38,088 bases of DNA from VRUE01 sp963814915. Its GTDB lineage: Bacteria > Actinomycetota > Thermoleophilia > Solirubrobacterales > 70-9. Within the stretch, counting starts at the first letter, position 1, and each line of letters opens with the position of its first letter. Location: contig CAWFEI010000015.1 in NCBI GenBank assembly GCA_963814915.1, forward strand, positions 1 to 38,088. Direction: 5' to 3'. Under the pieces are notes generated by a model. The model searched no databases. It was given only the letters and a program-made list of their open reading frames with translations, and had not been told where the DNA came from. This document shows, piece by piece, positions 8,228-15,063 of the stretch. The position numbers and the translations under genes were made by a program.

Positions 8228-9012
8228 GCGACGACAGGGCGCGGTTGGGGCGGCTCGAACCGGCGGCGATCGGCGGCGTGATGAGCCGCGAGCTGGCCAA
8301 CTTCCGCACCTACTGGCGCGGGACGACCTTCTCCAGCGTGCTCGAACCGATCGTCTACCTGCTCGCCTTCGGGCTCGGGCTGAGCGCGACCCTGGTCGAC
8401 GAAGTCGCCGGCGTGCCCTACGTCCAGTACGTCGGCACCGGCATGGTCGCCACCGCGGTGATCTTCTCCAGCGCCCTGCCCGCGATGTTCGGCACCTTCG
8501 TCAAGCACCGCTTCCAGAACACCTACGACGCGATCCTCGCGGCCCCGGTAGACGTCGAGGAGCTGGTCAGCGCCGAGATGCTCTGGATCGGCCTGCGCGC
8601 CAGCATCTACGGCTGCGTCCCGTTGCTGGTCACGATCGGCTTCGGGCTCGACCCGGCCTGGGGGATGCTGCTGACGCCGGTCTTCTGCCTCGCCACGGCG
8701 CTCGGCTTCGCCGGCTTCGGCATCACGATGGCGGCCACGGTCGCCAAGATCGACCAGTTCAACTACGTCACGGCGCTCTTCGTGACGCCGCTCTTCCTCG
8801 TCTCCGGCGCCTTCTTCCCGACCGACGAACTGCCGCAGGGGGTGCAGATCGTCGCCCAGCTCAACCCCCTGCACCAGCTGGTCGAACTCGTCCGCGGCGG
8901 CGCCTTCGGCTACCAGGCGGTCGACCTCGTCCGCTTCGCCGGCCTCGTCGCCTTCGCCTTCGTGATGTGGCGGCTAGCGATCGACCGGATGGAGAAGCGC
9001 TTGATCGACTGA
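8224..9012 (+). CDS. ABC-2 type exporter permease (DrrB/NodJ-like)
   Basis: 262 residues with about six membrane segments. The frame is open far upstream, but GTG 8224 overlapping the ATPase stop gives the right family length. Family features are FRTYWRGTTFSSVLEPIVYLLAFGLGLS, FSSALPAMFGTFVKHR, the coupling helix region NTYDAILAAPV, and LVSGAFFPTDELP. It pairs with the preceding ATPase in a heteromeric exporter. Confidence 0.88.
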   Translation: MSDDRARLGRLEPAAIGGVMSRELANFRTYWRGTTFSSVLEPIVYLLAFGLGLSATLVDEVAGVPYVQYVGTGMVATAVIFSSALPAMFGTFVKHRFQNTYDAILAAPVDVEELVSAEMLWIGLRASIYGCVPLLVTIGFGLDPAWGMLLTPVFCLATALGFAGFGITMAATVAKIDQFNYVTALFVTPLFLVSGAFFPTDELPQGVQIVAQLNPLHQLVELVRGGAFGYQAVDLVRFAGLVAFAFVMWRLAIDRMEKRLID

Positions 9013-9081
9013 GATGGGGCCGAGTAGGGTCGCACCGATGTCAGGCGGCCCCAAACGCTCTGGTCTGTTCCGGGTCGCCGG

Positions 9082-9912
9082 GTGCTGAGCCGGGCGCTGC
9101 AGACGACCCGCGGGCGGCTCGTCCTCCTGCTCGGCGCCGTCGCCGTCGTCTTGCTCGGCAGCGCCGCGATCGCTCAGCTCTTCAACGAGTACGACGACTT
9201 CGGCGCGGCGCTCTGGGGTGCCACGGTCCACCTGCTCGACCCCTCCTCCCTGCAGGATGACGAGGGGGGAGCGGCGCGAGCGATCGGCCTGTTCCAGGTC
9301 GTAACCGGCCTGGTCCTACTCGTCGGCCTGCTCTTCACTTTCGTCTCGGAGACGGTCGGCCGTTCACTGGAGCGGCTCGGGCAGTCCGAGCTGCCGGTGC
9401 GGGCTCGCGACCACCTGCTGATCGTCGCCGGCGCCGAGCTGGCGGCTGCCGAGGCGGCCGCGGTGGTCCTGATGATGCCGTCGCGGGAAGGGCCGGTGGC
9501 GGCCGAGACCGCCGATGTCGAAACCACGCAGGCCGGCGTGGCGCTCGGCGAGTACCTGGAGAGACGCGGAGCCACGCCCCGGGTCTGCCTGCTCTTCCGC
9601 CGCGGGCGCAACGTCGACGCGGCTCGCGAGCTGCTTCCGGACGCCTGGGACGTGGTCGTCACCGACCGCACCGTGACCGCCCTGCTGCGACTCGGCATCA
9701 CCCATCCGGAGACGCTGGCGGGGCTGCCGGAGATTGGCGACCTGGCGCCATTCAGCACCGGCTACCCCGAGCTCGTGCGCGCGGCGTGGCGAGCGGCCGA
9801 GGGCGAACGGCGGCCCTTGCGGCTGGCGATCGTCGGCTGCAACTTCGACGCCCCGGCGCTGATGGAGGACCTCGCCGCTGCCGCGGTCGCGGTCGCGGCA
9901 ACGGGAGAATGA
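9082..9912 (+). CDS. CASTOR/POLLUX-like ion channel protein, C-terminally short
   Basis: 276 residues. There is a membrane segment at about 13-34, the pore-loop signature HLLDPSSLQDDEG (50-62), a second segment at about 67-92, then SETVGRSLERLGQSELPVRARDHLLIVAG, which starts a nucleotide-binding RCK-like domain. Bacterial and plant CASTOR/POLLUX channels are usually several hundred residues longer. This one stops after a partial second regulatory region, 4 nt before the end of the convergent SRP RNA gene. It may be a truncated gene or a naturally short variant. The start is GTG 9082; no strong ribosome site is visible. Confidence 0.65.
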   Translation: MLSRALQTTRGRLVLLLGAVAVVLLGSAAIAQLFNEYDDFGAALWGATVHLLDPSSLQDDEGGAARAIGLFQVVTGLVLLVGLLFTFVSETVGRSLERLGQSELPVRARDHLLIVAGAELAAAEAAAVVLMMPSREGPVAAETADVETTQAGVALGEYLERRGATPRVCLLFRRGRNVDAARELLPDAWDVVVTDRTVTALLRLGITHPETLAGLPEIGDLAPFSTGYPELVRAAWRAAEGERRPLRLAIVGCNFDAPALMEDLAAAAVAVAATGE

Positions 9913-9916
9913 AAAT

Positions 9917-10187
9917 GGACCGTGCAACCGCCTTCGAAACAAGGTCCCCGGGCATGTCCGTCGGGGTTGGCTCGAGTCGGGCTCGCCTGCGGCACCCGCG
10001 GCTTCCGCTTAAGGCTGCTTCCTTCCGGACCTGACCTGATTCACGTGCCTACGTCGCGCAGGACCCGGCCGTCAACGCCGTCCCCGTCGGACCGGTCCCG
10101 AAGGCCAGCCCCTAAGAACGGTATTCGGCCCCGCTAGAGCGGATTGCGGGTTATAGGGCACCGCTGATTCCCCGCCTAGCACGGTCC
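9917..10187 (-). ncRNA. ffs: Signal recognition particle RNA, long form with Alu domain
   Basis: About 271 nt on the minus strand. The core GGTCAGGTCCGGAAGGAAGC (near 10018-10037) is the universal SRP RNA apical loop that binds Ffh. On the 5' side, GGTGCCCT, CAATCCGCTCTAGC and GGGCCGAAT match the Alu domain of Bacillus-type scRNA as I recall it, and GGGTCCTGCGC also matches. The ends pair (GGACCGTGC at the 5' end, GCACGGTCC at the 3' end), and ATTTTC follows the 3' end like a termination tract. It explains the protein-free stretch here. dnaX, often a neighbour, lies about 5 kb downstream on the same strand. Confidence 0.95.
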
Positions 10188-10214
10188 ACCCACGATCCTA
10201 CCCGGCCGCGCCCA

Positions 10215-10220
10215 TAGAGT
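10215..10220 (+). promoter_or_regulatory. Probable -10 box for the antiporter gene
   Basis: TAGAGT ends 9 nt before GTG 10230, consistent with a leaderless or near-leaderless transcript. The site lies between the divergent SRP RNA and antiporter genes. Confidence 0.4.
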
Positions 10221-10229
10221 CTGCCCGCC

Positions 10230-11447
10230 GTGATCCAGGTCGACGCCGAGTCCTTCTTCGTCATCGTCCTCGCCGCCGCCGTCGCGGCGGCGACGGTCGC
10301 CTTCGTGCCGGGCCGCTTCGTGCCTCCGGTCGTAGTGGTGGAGCTCGGGCTCGGGATCCTGGTCGGGCCGCACGTGCTCAGCATCGCCGACGAAGACAGC
10401 TTCATCGAATTCTTCGCCAACCTCGGCCTCGGGATGCTCTTCTTCTTCGCCGGCTACGAGATCGACTTCGAGCGGATCAAGGGCAAGCCGCTGAAGCTCG
10501 GCGCCTGGGGCTGGGGGCTCTCGATCGTCATCGCCCACATCTTCGGGGCGGTACTCGCGATGACCGGCCTGATCATCTCTTCCCTCTATGTCAGCACGGC
10601 GATGGCGACGACGGCAATCGGCACCCTAATCCCGATCCTGCGCGACAGCGGCGAGCTGCGCTCGCGCTTCGGCACCTACCTGCTGGCCGCCGGTGGGGTT
10701 GGCGAGTTCGGCCCGATCCTGCTCGTCACCCTCTTCCTCTCGACCGAGAAACCGTTGCACGAGGCGGGCATCCTGATCGCCTTCGTGGCGCTCGCCGTCG
10801 CTCTCGCGTTGATCTCGATGCGACTTGCCTGGCGCGGCTGGGATGCGCTGGAGCGGACCTTCGAGGCGAGCAGCCAACTCGCCGTGCGGGTCACCGTGGT
10901 GTTGATCTTCGGTCTCGTGCTGCTCGCCGGCAAGCTCGGCCTGGACGTCCTGCTCGGCGGCTTCGTCGCGGGCATGATCGTCCGCCTCTCGCTCAAAGGC
11001 CACGAGCTGCAGGTCTTCGAGTCGAAGCTGACCGCGGTCGGCTTCGGCTTCTTCGTGCCCTTCTTCTTCGTCACCAGCGGCATGGCCTTCGACGTGCAGG
11101 CGCTCGGCTCGGCGAAAGCGCTGCTGAAGCTCGGGCTGTTCGTCCTCCTCTTCCTGGCGATCCGCGGCCTGCCGGCGCTGCTGCTCTATCGCAAGGTCCT
11201 ACAGTCGCGCCAGCGAGCGGCGCTCGCCTTCTACTCGGCGACCGAGCTGCCCCTCGTCGTCGCGATCACGACGATCGCCCTCGACGCCGGCCACATGACC
11301 AGCTCGACGGCCGCGGGCCTGGTCGGCGCCGCGATGCTCTCGACGCTGATCTTCCCCTTCGTCGGGCTTGCCCTGCAGAAACGCGCCGTCGAGGAAGCCG
11401 AAACCGGGCCGCCCGGCAGCGGCCAGGCCAAGGCCCAGCCCACGTAA
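10230..11447 (+). CDS. Cation:proton antiporter, CPA2 family (KefB-like membrane domain)
   Basis: 405 residues, almost entirely membrane-embedded, with 11-13 hydrophobic segments. Family features are FVPPVVVVELGLGILVGPHVL, LGLGMLFFFAGYEIDF and LLGGFVAGMI, typical of the Na+/H+ exchanger fold. The TrkA-N/RCK regulatory domain found in full-length KefB/KefC is absent, and the protein ends in a short hydrophilic tail. It exchanges K+ or Na+ for protons; specificity cannot be read. The start is GTG 10230. The stop lies 15 nt before tRNA-Val, so read-through into the tRNA is likely. Confidence 0.88.
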   Translation: MIQVDAESFFVIVLAAAVAAATVAFVPGRFVPPVVVVELGLGILVGPHVLSIADEDSFIEFFANLGLGMLFFFAGYEIDFERIKGKPLKLGAWGWGLSIVIAHIFGAVLAMTGLIISSLYVSTAMATTAIGTLIPILRDSGELRSRFGTYLLAAGGVGEFGPILLVTLFLSTEKPLHEAGILIAFVALAVALALISMRLAWRGWDALERTFEASSQLAVRVTVVLIFGLVLLAGKLGLDVLLGGFVAGMIVRLSLKGHELQVFESKLTAVGFGFFVPFFFVTSGMAFDVQALGSAKALLKLGLFVLLFLAIRGLPALLLYRKVLQSRQRAALAFYSATELPLVVAITTIALDAGHMTSSTAAGLVGAAMLSTLIFPFVGLALQKRAVEEAETGPPGSGQAKAQPT

Positions 11448-11462
11448 TATCCGAGTCCTCCC

Positions 11463-11534
11463 GGGCGCGTAGCTCAGTGGGAGAGCGCTCGCCTCACACG
11501 CGAGAGGTCGCTGGTTCGAACCCAGCCGCGCCCA
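11463..11534 (+). tRNA. tRNA-Val (CAC)
   Basis: A full cloverleaf: acceptor GGGCGCG pairs with CGCGCCC, the D-arm is GCTC/GAGC, and anticodon stem CTCGC/GCGAG encloses the loop CTCACAC with anticodon CAC. The T-arm GCTGG/CCAGC encloses TTCGAAC. Discriminator A is at 11534 and CCA is not encoded. The 3' part is the left copy of a 45-bp direct repeat that bounds an island. Confidence 0.97.
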
Positions 11535-11535
11535 T
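11491..11535 (+). repeat. Left attachment-site repeat (3' part of tRNA-Val)
   Basis: 45 bp covering the anticodon arm, variable loop, T-arm and acceptor end of tRNA-Val plus one base. It is identical to 14906-14950. This is the standard layout where a tyrosine-recombinase element integrates into a tRNA gene and restores it. Confidence 0.88.
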
Positions 11536-11610
11536 TGGCCTAGATTTCGTTTTATAGAGCTAAATCCAGCCATTCCCTCTAACAATCTTTGGTCCGTCGA
11601 TATGCAGACG

Positions 11611-11628
11611 TGGAAACGAAATGGAAAC
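11611..11628 (+). repeat. Paired TGGAAAC motifs near the left end of the island
   Basis: TGGAAAC at 11611-11617 and 11622-11628, 11 bp apart (one helical turn), about 75 bp inside the left attachment repeat. The placement suits arm-type recombinase or excisionase binding sites. The rest of 11536-11783 holds no gene that I can support. Confidence 0.25.
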
Positions 11629-11783
11629 TTTCCTCGTCACCTATCGCCATTGACCACCCGCCTGCCCCCTATTGTTCCACCCAAGGGGGGTCGATCTGGG
11701 AGCTGGCATCCATGTACGACCGTCTCTATTGATGCCGAATTGACTACTTCCGTTGGTGCTCCGAAGCAAGGGAGTCCGTCTGC

Positions 11784-12203
11784 ATGGCCTGGCAGTCTTG
11801 CCTCATGGCGAGCGAGCCGGTTTTTTGGGGCAGGATGCGGATCACCTGGAGCCCGGGCGGTGACTACATCATGCGGTTCCCGCTCTGGGTCGAGGAACGC
11901 GCCCTTCACGAATGCGAAAACGAGCTGAAGCAGGCGATCGAGGATGCCTTGGAGGACACTACGGTGATCGCGATCGAATCCGAGCCTATGGTCGTGACGC
12001 GCACCGAGGGATCAACTAACGCAGAGCCGGGAGAACTCGAAATCGTGACCCTAGGGATGATCGACCCCGACGAAGCGGTCGAGATGAAGCGGGCAGTTAC
12101 GCCGCTCCTGCAAAGCGCGATCGAGGCAACGGATCGATTGATCGAGGCCGACAACGAAGCCGCCGAGGCTCTGCGGGAAGCTCTGCGCCCTCGATCCACC
12201 TAA
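11784..12203 (+). CDS. Unknown protein, island cargo
   Basis: 139 residues from ATG 11784. In-frame ATG 11835, with GGGGCAGG directly before it, is a good alternative (122 residues). The protein is acidic and soluble. The middle is RFPLWVEERALHECENELKQAIEDALEDTTVIAIE, and the C-terminal half is a long Glu/Ala-rich helix ending EAAEALREALRPRST. I do not recognise a family. It is first inside the island and is followed 102 bp later by the zinc-ribbon membrane gene on the same strand. Confidence 0.5.
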   Translation: MAWQSCLMASEPVFWGRMRITWSPGGDYIMRFPLWVEERALHECENELKQAIEDALEDTTVIAIESEPMVVTRTEGSTNAEPGELEIVTLGMIDPDEAVEMKRAVTPLLQSAIEATDRLIEADNEAAEALREALRPRST

Positions 12204-12305
12204 CGCGCGTTCAGCAGACAATCGACTACCCAACTGCCGGTCTAGGGCTTGCACCGATAAGGATTTCCTACTGCGAGCCTGAATGACCTCTTACGCCAGC
12301 GTCTG

Positions 12306-12851
12306 ATGTTCGACCAAATGTCAAAACGCCTCGCCTTGATCGTTCCGCTCTTGGCGATCATTCCGTTCATTGCCAAGGCTGTGTCAACGGAAGCTGGATC
12401 GATTGTTTTCGGCGTTATTGGCATCGTCGGTTACTACGCGATGGCTCTGACCTACATCTATCTCTATGGATTTGAGGAAGGTGCTCGCTCCCTCGTTCCG
12501 AGCCGCCGCCGAAGTGGGTTGCCTCCGCTTGAGCGGCGATTTCGCATCGTGGGAGCCGGGGTTGGGGTGGCTGCGATGGTCTCGGTGACCTGGGCAGTCG
12601 CCGAAGGACCGAAGCTCGGAGACGGGTCCTCATTCAGCGTGATGGGGCTCATCTTTCTCGCGCTGGGGGGCTTCCTGCTTTTGGCTTACCTTGCGAGTGA
12701 GCAGCGCCGGTCTCAGAAGACGTGTCCAGACTGCGCTGAGCTGGTACTTGGAAAAGCTAGGGTCTGCAAACACTGCGGTTGGCGCTGGCGGGGCAAGCCA
12801 GAAGAGAGGATTCGCCCTTGTAGCCGACAATCGCCTCGCCGCAGTCGTTGA
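12306..12851 (+). CDS. Membrane protein with C-terminal zinc ribbon, island cargo
   Basis: 181 residues. There are four hydrophobic segments at about 9-26, 31-56, 80-100 and 110-130, then a zinc ribbon with CPDC at 140-143 and CKHC at 154-157 (11 residues between), and a basic tail. The ribbon should be cytoplasmic. Such short ribbons at the end of small membrane proteins are common, but the function here is unknown. Codon use is more AT-rich than in the flanking chromosome, consistent with transfer. The start is ATG 12306; ATG 12318 is possible. Confidence 0.6.
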   Translation: MFDQMSKRLALIVPLLAIIPFIAKAVSTEAGSIVFGVIGIVGYYAMALTYIYLYGFEEGARSLVPSRRRSGLPPLERRFRIVGAGVGVAAMVSVTWAVAEGPKLGDGSSFSVMGLIFLALGGFLLLAYLASEQRRSQKTCPDCAELVLGKARVCKHCGWRWRGKPEERIRPCSRQSPRRSR

Positions 12852-12964
12852 GATTTACGCGGCAACCGTGCTGGGACTGCACCACCAGACGTTCGCGGTT
12901 AGCTGAAGACGGCCGGGGGGCCTCTCTGTCGCGCGCACGGCGGGCATGCGCTTTGATTTAGTCG

Positions 12965-13561
12965 ATGACAGCAGAAACGCCGGATCGTTCGTTCACCATC
13001 GGCATGTCGCTGCACAGTCCCGCCATTTGTGCTCTCGAATTGCGCATCTCTCTTACGCGCCTTGAAGATGGTCAGCACGCGCTACAGGCCGTTCAGCCCG
13101 AGCCAGACGAATACACGGCACCTTCTGGAATCGACCGCTCAAAGGTCGAAGCCGGTTATCTCTTTGGCGTGCAACAGGCCGTCGATATCCACTCCATCTT
13201 GCGCGGAATACGTAATGTCCTCCGCCTGTTGGAGGGCCGGGTCACAGACGATGGGGATGATCGCCTTCCCCGAGCTGAGGCCGAGTTTCGACGCTCCTTT
13301 CCAGCCGCATGGGACCTTCGCGACATTCTCGAACACCTTCCCGATTACGTCGCTGGCGAAGGAAAGCTCCAGAAAGCTGGTGCGATGCCTGCAGACTCGA
13401 ATGTCCCTAACCTGGTTTATTCTTCGGTGAAGGATCCCTCCTCCGAGATAACGCTTCTATTCAATTTCGATAAGCAAAAGGTCGAGATCAAGGCAGCGGC
13501 GCGCAAGGCCATCGAAATCGCCGATCTGTTGACCGAGAGCGAACGCGGAGCTGCAAGCTAG
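12965..13561 (+). CDS. Unknown protein with a possible HEPN-type R-x4-H motif, island cargo
   Basis: 198 residues, mostly helical in the middle. Residues 65-91 (FGVQQAVDIHSILRGIRNVLRLLEG) form one helix block, and 104-135 (AEAEFRRSFPAAWDLRDILEH and onward) a second. R119-DILE-H124 fits the R-x4-6-H active-site motif of HEPN ribonucleases found in toxins and defence systems. The rest of the HEPN fold cannot be confirmed by eye, and no MNT-type partner is visible. The C-terminal part (EITLLFNFDKQKVEI, then a helix) looks like a small extra domain. It is preceded by the zinc-ribbon membrane gene (113 bp) and convergent with the small minus-strand gene after it. Confidence 0.5.
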   Translation: MTAETPDRSFTIGMSLHSPAICALELRISLTRLEDGQHALQAVQPEPDEYTAPSGIDRSKVEAGYLFGVQQAVDIHSILRGIRNVLRLLEGRVTDDGDDRLPRAEAEFRRSFPAAWDLRDILEHLPDYVAGEGKLQKAGAMPADSNVPNLVYSSVKDPSSEITLLFNFDKQKVEIKAAARKAIEIADLLTESERGAAS

Positions 13562-13610
13562 CCACGTCGTTGAGCCGTAGTCATTGACCGACACCGAAGA
13601 CGCGGCCGCC

Positions 13611-13853
13611 CTATCTCTCGCCGCCGTAGAGCAGATCGCCGAAGTGCTTGTCGAACTCCTCGGGGGACATGCGCTTTCCGCCCGCGCGCTCCAGGATCGC
13701 GTCGGCGGAAGTCTCATTCGACGGCCACTCCGGCGCGATCAGGAAGCGGCCATCGGCCAAGGCCTCCTCGATCACGTAGGAGCCCTTGACGTCGCCGCTG
13801 AGTTTGACGTGGCGCTGCTCTATCGGAGAAATCATGGCAGAGGGCGCGATCAC
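13611..13853 (-). CDS. Small unknown protein, island cargo
   Basis: 80 residues from ATG 13853; ATG 13835 (MISPIEQRHV) is an alternative. It is hydrophilic, with a beta-rich N-terminal half (RHVKLSGDVKGSYVIEEALADGRFLIAPE) and a C-terminal acidic helix (MSPEEFDKHFGDLLYGGER). The layout resembles small antitoxin-like proteins, but I cannot assign a family. A 57-residue gene starts 60 bp away on the opposite strand, so the two diverge from a short shared region. Confidence 0.5.
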   Translation of the reverse strand: MIAPSAMISPIEQRHVKLSGDVKGSYVIEEALADGRFLIAPEWPSNETSADAILERAGGKRMSPEEFDKHFGDLLYGGER

Positions 13854-13913
13854 CGAGCCTCAGCGGCGCCAACGGTCTTCGGCTCTGGCTGCGGGGTGCT
13901 GTACCCTGAGTTC

Positions 13914-14087
13914 GTGGCCGCGACGCTCGACAAGGACAAGCTGCATGACGTGCTCGACCAGGCCGTGATCGTGATCGACGAGCAGGATCTTGAGCGTTCA
14001 CGCCGCGATCCGCGGGTGCGCGCCTTTCACGAGAGCGCGGAAAAGCTCATGGCGGAGCTTGAGGCCGAAGGCGCGAACTACGACTGA
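13914..14087 (+). CDS. Very small unknown protein, island cargo
   Basis: 57 residues from GTG 13914; GTG 13896 is also in frame. The open frame extends further upstream but would overlap the opposite-strand gene at 13611-13853, so a short start is preferred. The sequence is Asp/Glu/Lys/Arg-rich and helical (TLDKDKLHDVLDQAVIVIDE, then SAEKLMAELEAEGANYD). It is convergent with the GNAT-like gene, overlapping it by 10 bp at the 3' ends. No family recognised. Confidence 0.4.
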   Translation: MAATLDKDKLHDVLDQAVIVIDEQDLERSRRDPRVRAFHESAEKLMAELEAEGANYD

Positions 14088-14644
14088 AGGTTGAGCCACT
14101 GGCGGCGTAGCCGCCGATTGCCTGGCACCGGCTGCTGGGAGTCCTGAAAGCCGAAGCGCCGCCGCCACATCCCGGCCGTGTCTTGGTCGAACGGGTCGAC
14201 GACGAGTACCGTCGCGCCGAGATAGTGAAGCGCACGTCGGGCGATGCCGTAGGCGTGCTGGAGCAGCTCATCGCCGATCCCCGGCGAGCCTGCCGAGCGC
14301 GCGAACTGAGCAAGCAGGATCGCCGGCTGGGTGCGGTAGTGCACGCCGCCGAGCTGCGCGCGCTCCTCGCTGCTGAGCGCGACCTGCGCGGCGCATAGCG
14401 CGTAGACGCCCGTGACCTTGCCGTGGCTGAGCCGCACGCGCACGGTCGCCTCCTGTGGCTTACGCAGCGCCCGCTCGGCGAGCCATTCAGCGACGCTCTT
14501 ACCGGCAGGACCCTCTGTCGGCTCGAAGGCGCGAATCGCCTCGCCAAGCTCCGGTAGCGCCATGACGACCCGCTGATCGACACGCAGGTAGGCGCGTGCG
14601 CGCTCCAGGATCTCGGGCGAGAGCTGTGGGTCGGACGGGCTCAT
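14078..14644 (-). CDS. GNAT-like acetyltransferase, island cargo
   Basis: 188 residues from ATG 14644. The C-terminal about 100 residues follow a GNAT pattern: ILLAQFARSAGSPGIGDELL as the acetyl-CoA loop and helix, then VLVVDPFDQDTAGMWRRRFGFQ. This ending resembles GNAT toxins of type II toxin-antitoxin pairs. The acetyl-CoA loop is not the canonical R/Q-x-x-G-x-G/A (it reads GSPGIG), so catalysis is uncertain. No ribbon-helix-helix antitoxin is visible upstream. It lies just inside the right end of the island. Confidence 0.55.
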   Translation of the reverse strand: MSPSDPQLSPEILERARAYLRVDQRVVMALPELGEAIRAFEPTEGPAGKSVAEWLAERALRKPQEATVRVRLSHGKVTGVYALCAAQVALSSEERAQLGGVHYRTQPAILLAQFARSAGSPGIGDELLQHAYGIARRALHYLGATVLVVDPFDQDTAGMWRRRFGFQDSQQPVPGNRRLRRQWLNLQS

Positions 14645-14905
14645 GACGGCAACGAAGCGTACTCGCCGCGGGCAGTCCTACCCTTTGCTGGTGGTGCGCA
14701 AGAGCCGCCCGAAGGCGGCTCCGCATCTCAGCCGCCGAAGCGAACTGAGGGGGTGGCCGCAGTGTAGCTGGGCACCAGTGCCCACGGCGAGCAGTATCGA
14801 GCGCAAACTGCGGCGATTTGGCGGCTCAGGGAATTGGCGGAGGTAGGTGCTTCATTCCGCTTGGGAATGCGGCCTTGTGGTTGCTCGTCGGCCCGCCAGA
14901 ACCGG
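14645..14905. other. Right-end non-coding part of the island
   Basis: 261 bp without a supportable gene. It holds two hairpins. GAGCCGCC/GGCGGCTC around CGAA (14702-14721) and CATTCC/GGAATG around GCTTG (14853-14869). Neither is followed by a T-run. No integrase remnant is readable in any frame. Confidence 0.4.
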
Positions 14906-14950
14906 GCCTCACACGCGAGAGGTCGCTGGTTCGAACCCAGCCGCGCCCAT
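14906..14950 (+). repeat. Right attachment-site repeat (partial tRNA-Val copy)
   Basis: An exact 45-bp copy of 11491-11535. The upstream 5' half of a tRNA is missing (the sequence before it does not match), so this is an attachment remnant and not a second tRNA gene. Confidence 0.88.
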
Positions 14951-14956
14951 CGTGTT

Positions 14957-14974
14957 GCCCGGCCCTAACCGGGC
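14957..14974. terminator. Possible hairpin terminator after the original tRNA-Val/VOC junction
   Basis: GCCCGG and CCGGGC arms flank CCCTAA and overlap the stop of the VOC remnant. No T-run follows. It probably ended transcription of tRNA-Val before the island inserted. Confidence 0.25.
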
Positions 14975-15063
14975 TGCTGCAGCACCGAGAGGATGTTGCC
15001 GGCCGGGTCCTTGAACCAGGCGATCATCGGGCCCGGGCCGCGGGCGACGCCCTTCTTCCGACT
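14965..15063 (-). pseudogene. C-terminal remnant of a VOC/glyoxalase-family protein
   Basis: 32 codons ending at TAG 14965-14967 read GPMIAWFKDPAGNILSVLQQ followed by PG, the standard end of glyoxalase/bleomycin-resistance-fold proteins. The rest of the domain (about 100 residues) is missing. The fragment starts directly after the stop codon of the 115-residue gene and is in the same frame as it, as if a deletion joined the two. No start codon or ribosome site is visible for it. Confidence 0.6.

Larger units (their letters stand above)
11536..14905. mobile_element. Integrase-less tRNA-Val genomic island (about 3.4 kb)
   Basis: The segment between the two identical 45-bp repeats. Its base composition is visibly less GC-rich than its flanks (for example around 11535-11640 and 12300-12480). 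Its genes are short and mostly unrecognised, and they face both ways. No integrase, excisionase, replication or conjugation gene is seen. It could be a decayed element, or a small one mobilised in trans. Cargo: a 139-residue unknown protein, a zinc-ribbon membrane protein, a 198-residue possible HEPN protein, two tiny genes and a GNAT-like protein. Confidence 0.8.

Noticed and set aside
11602..11928. Plus-strand open frame of 108 codons just inside the island
   Set aside because: Low-complexity, Ser/Arg/Gly-rich translation without family features. It overlaps the better-supported 11784-12203 gene. It is not an integrase fragment.
13584..13913. Long N-terminal extension of the 57-residue island gene
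   Set aside because: It would cover the 80-residue gene on the other strand and its translation looks like an antisense shadow. A start at 13914 or 13896 is preferred.
14702..14721. GAGCCGCC/GGCGGCTC hairpin as a terminator
   Set aside because: Strong stem but no T-run, and no gene ends there. Left as a note in the island's right-end region.
14906..14950. Second tRNA-Val gene
   Set aside because: Only the 3' part is present. The upstream sequence lacks the acceptor 5' strand and D-arm, so it is an attachment remnant.
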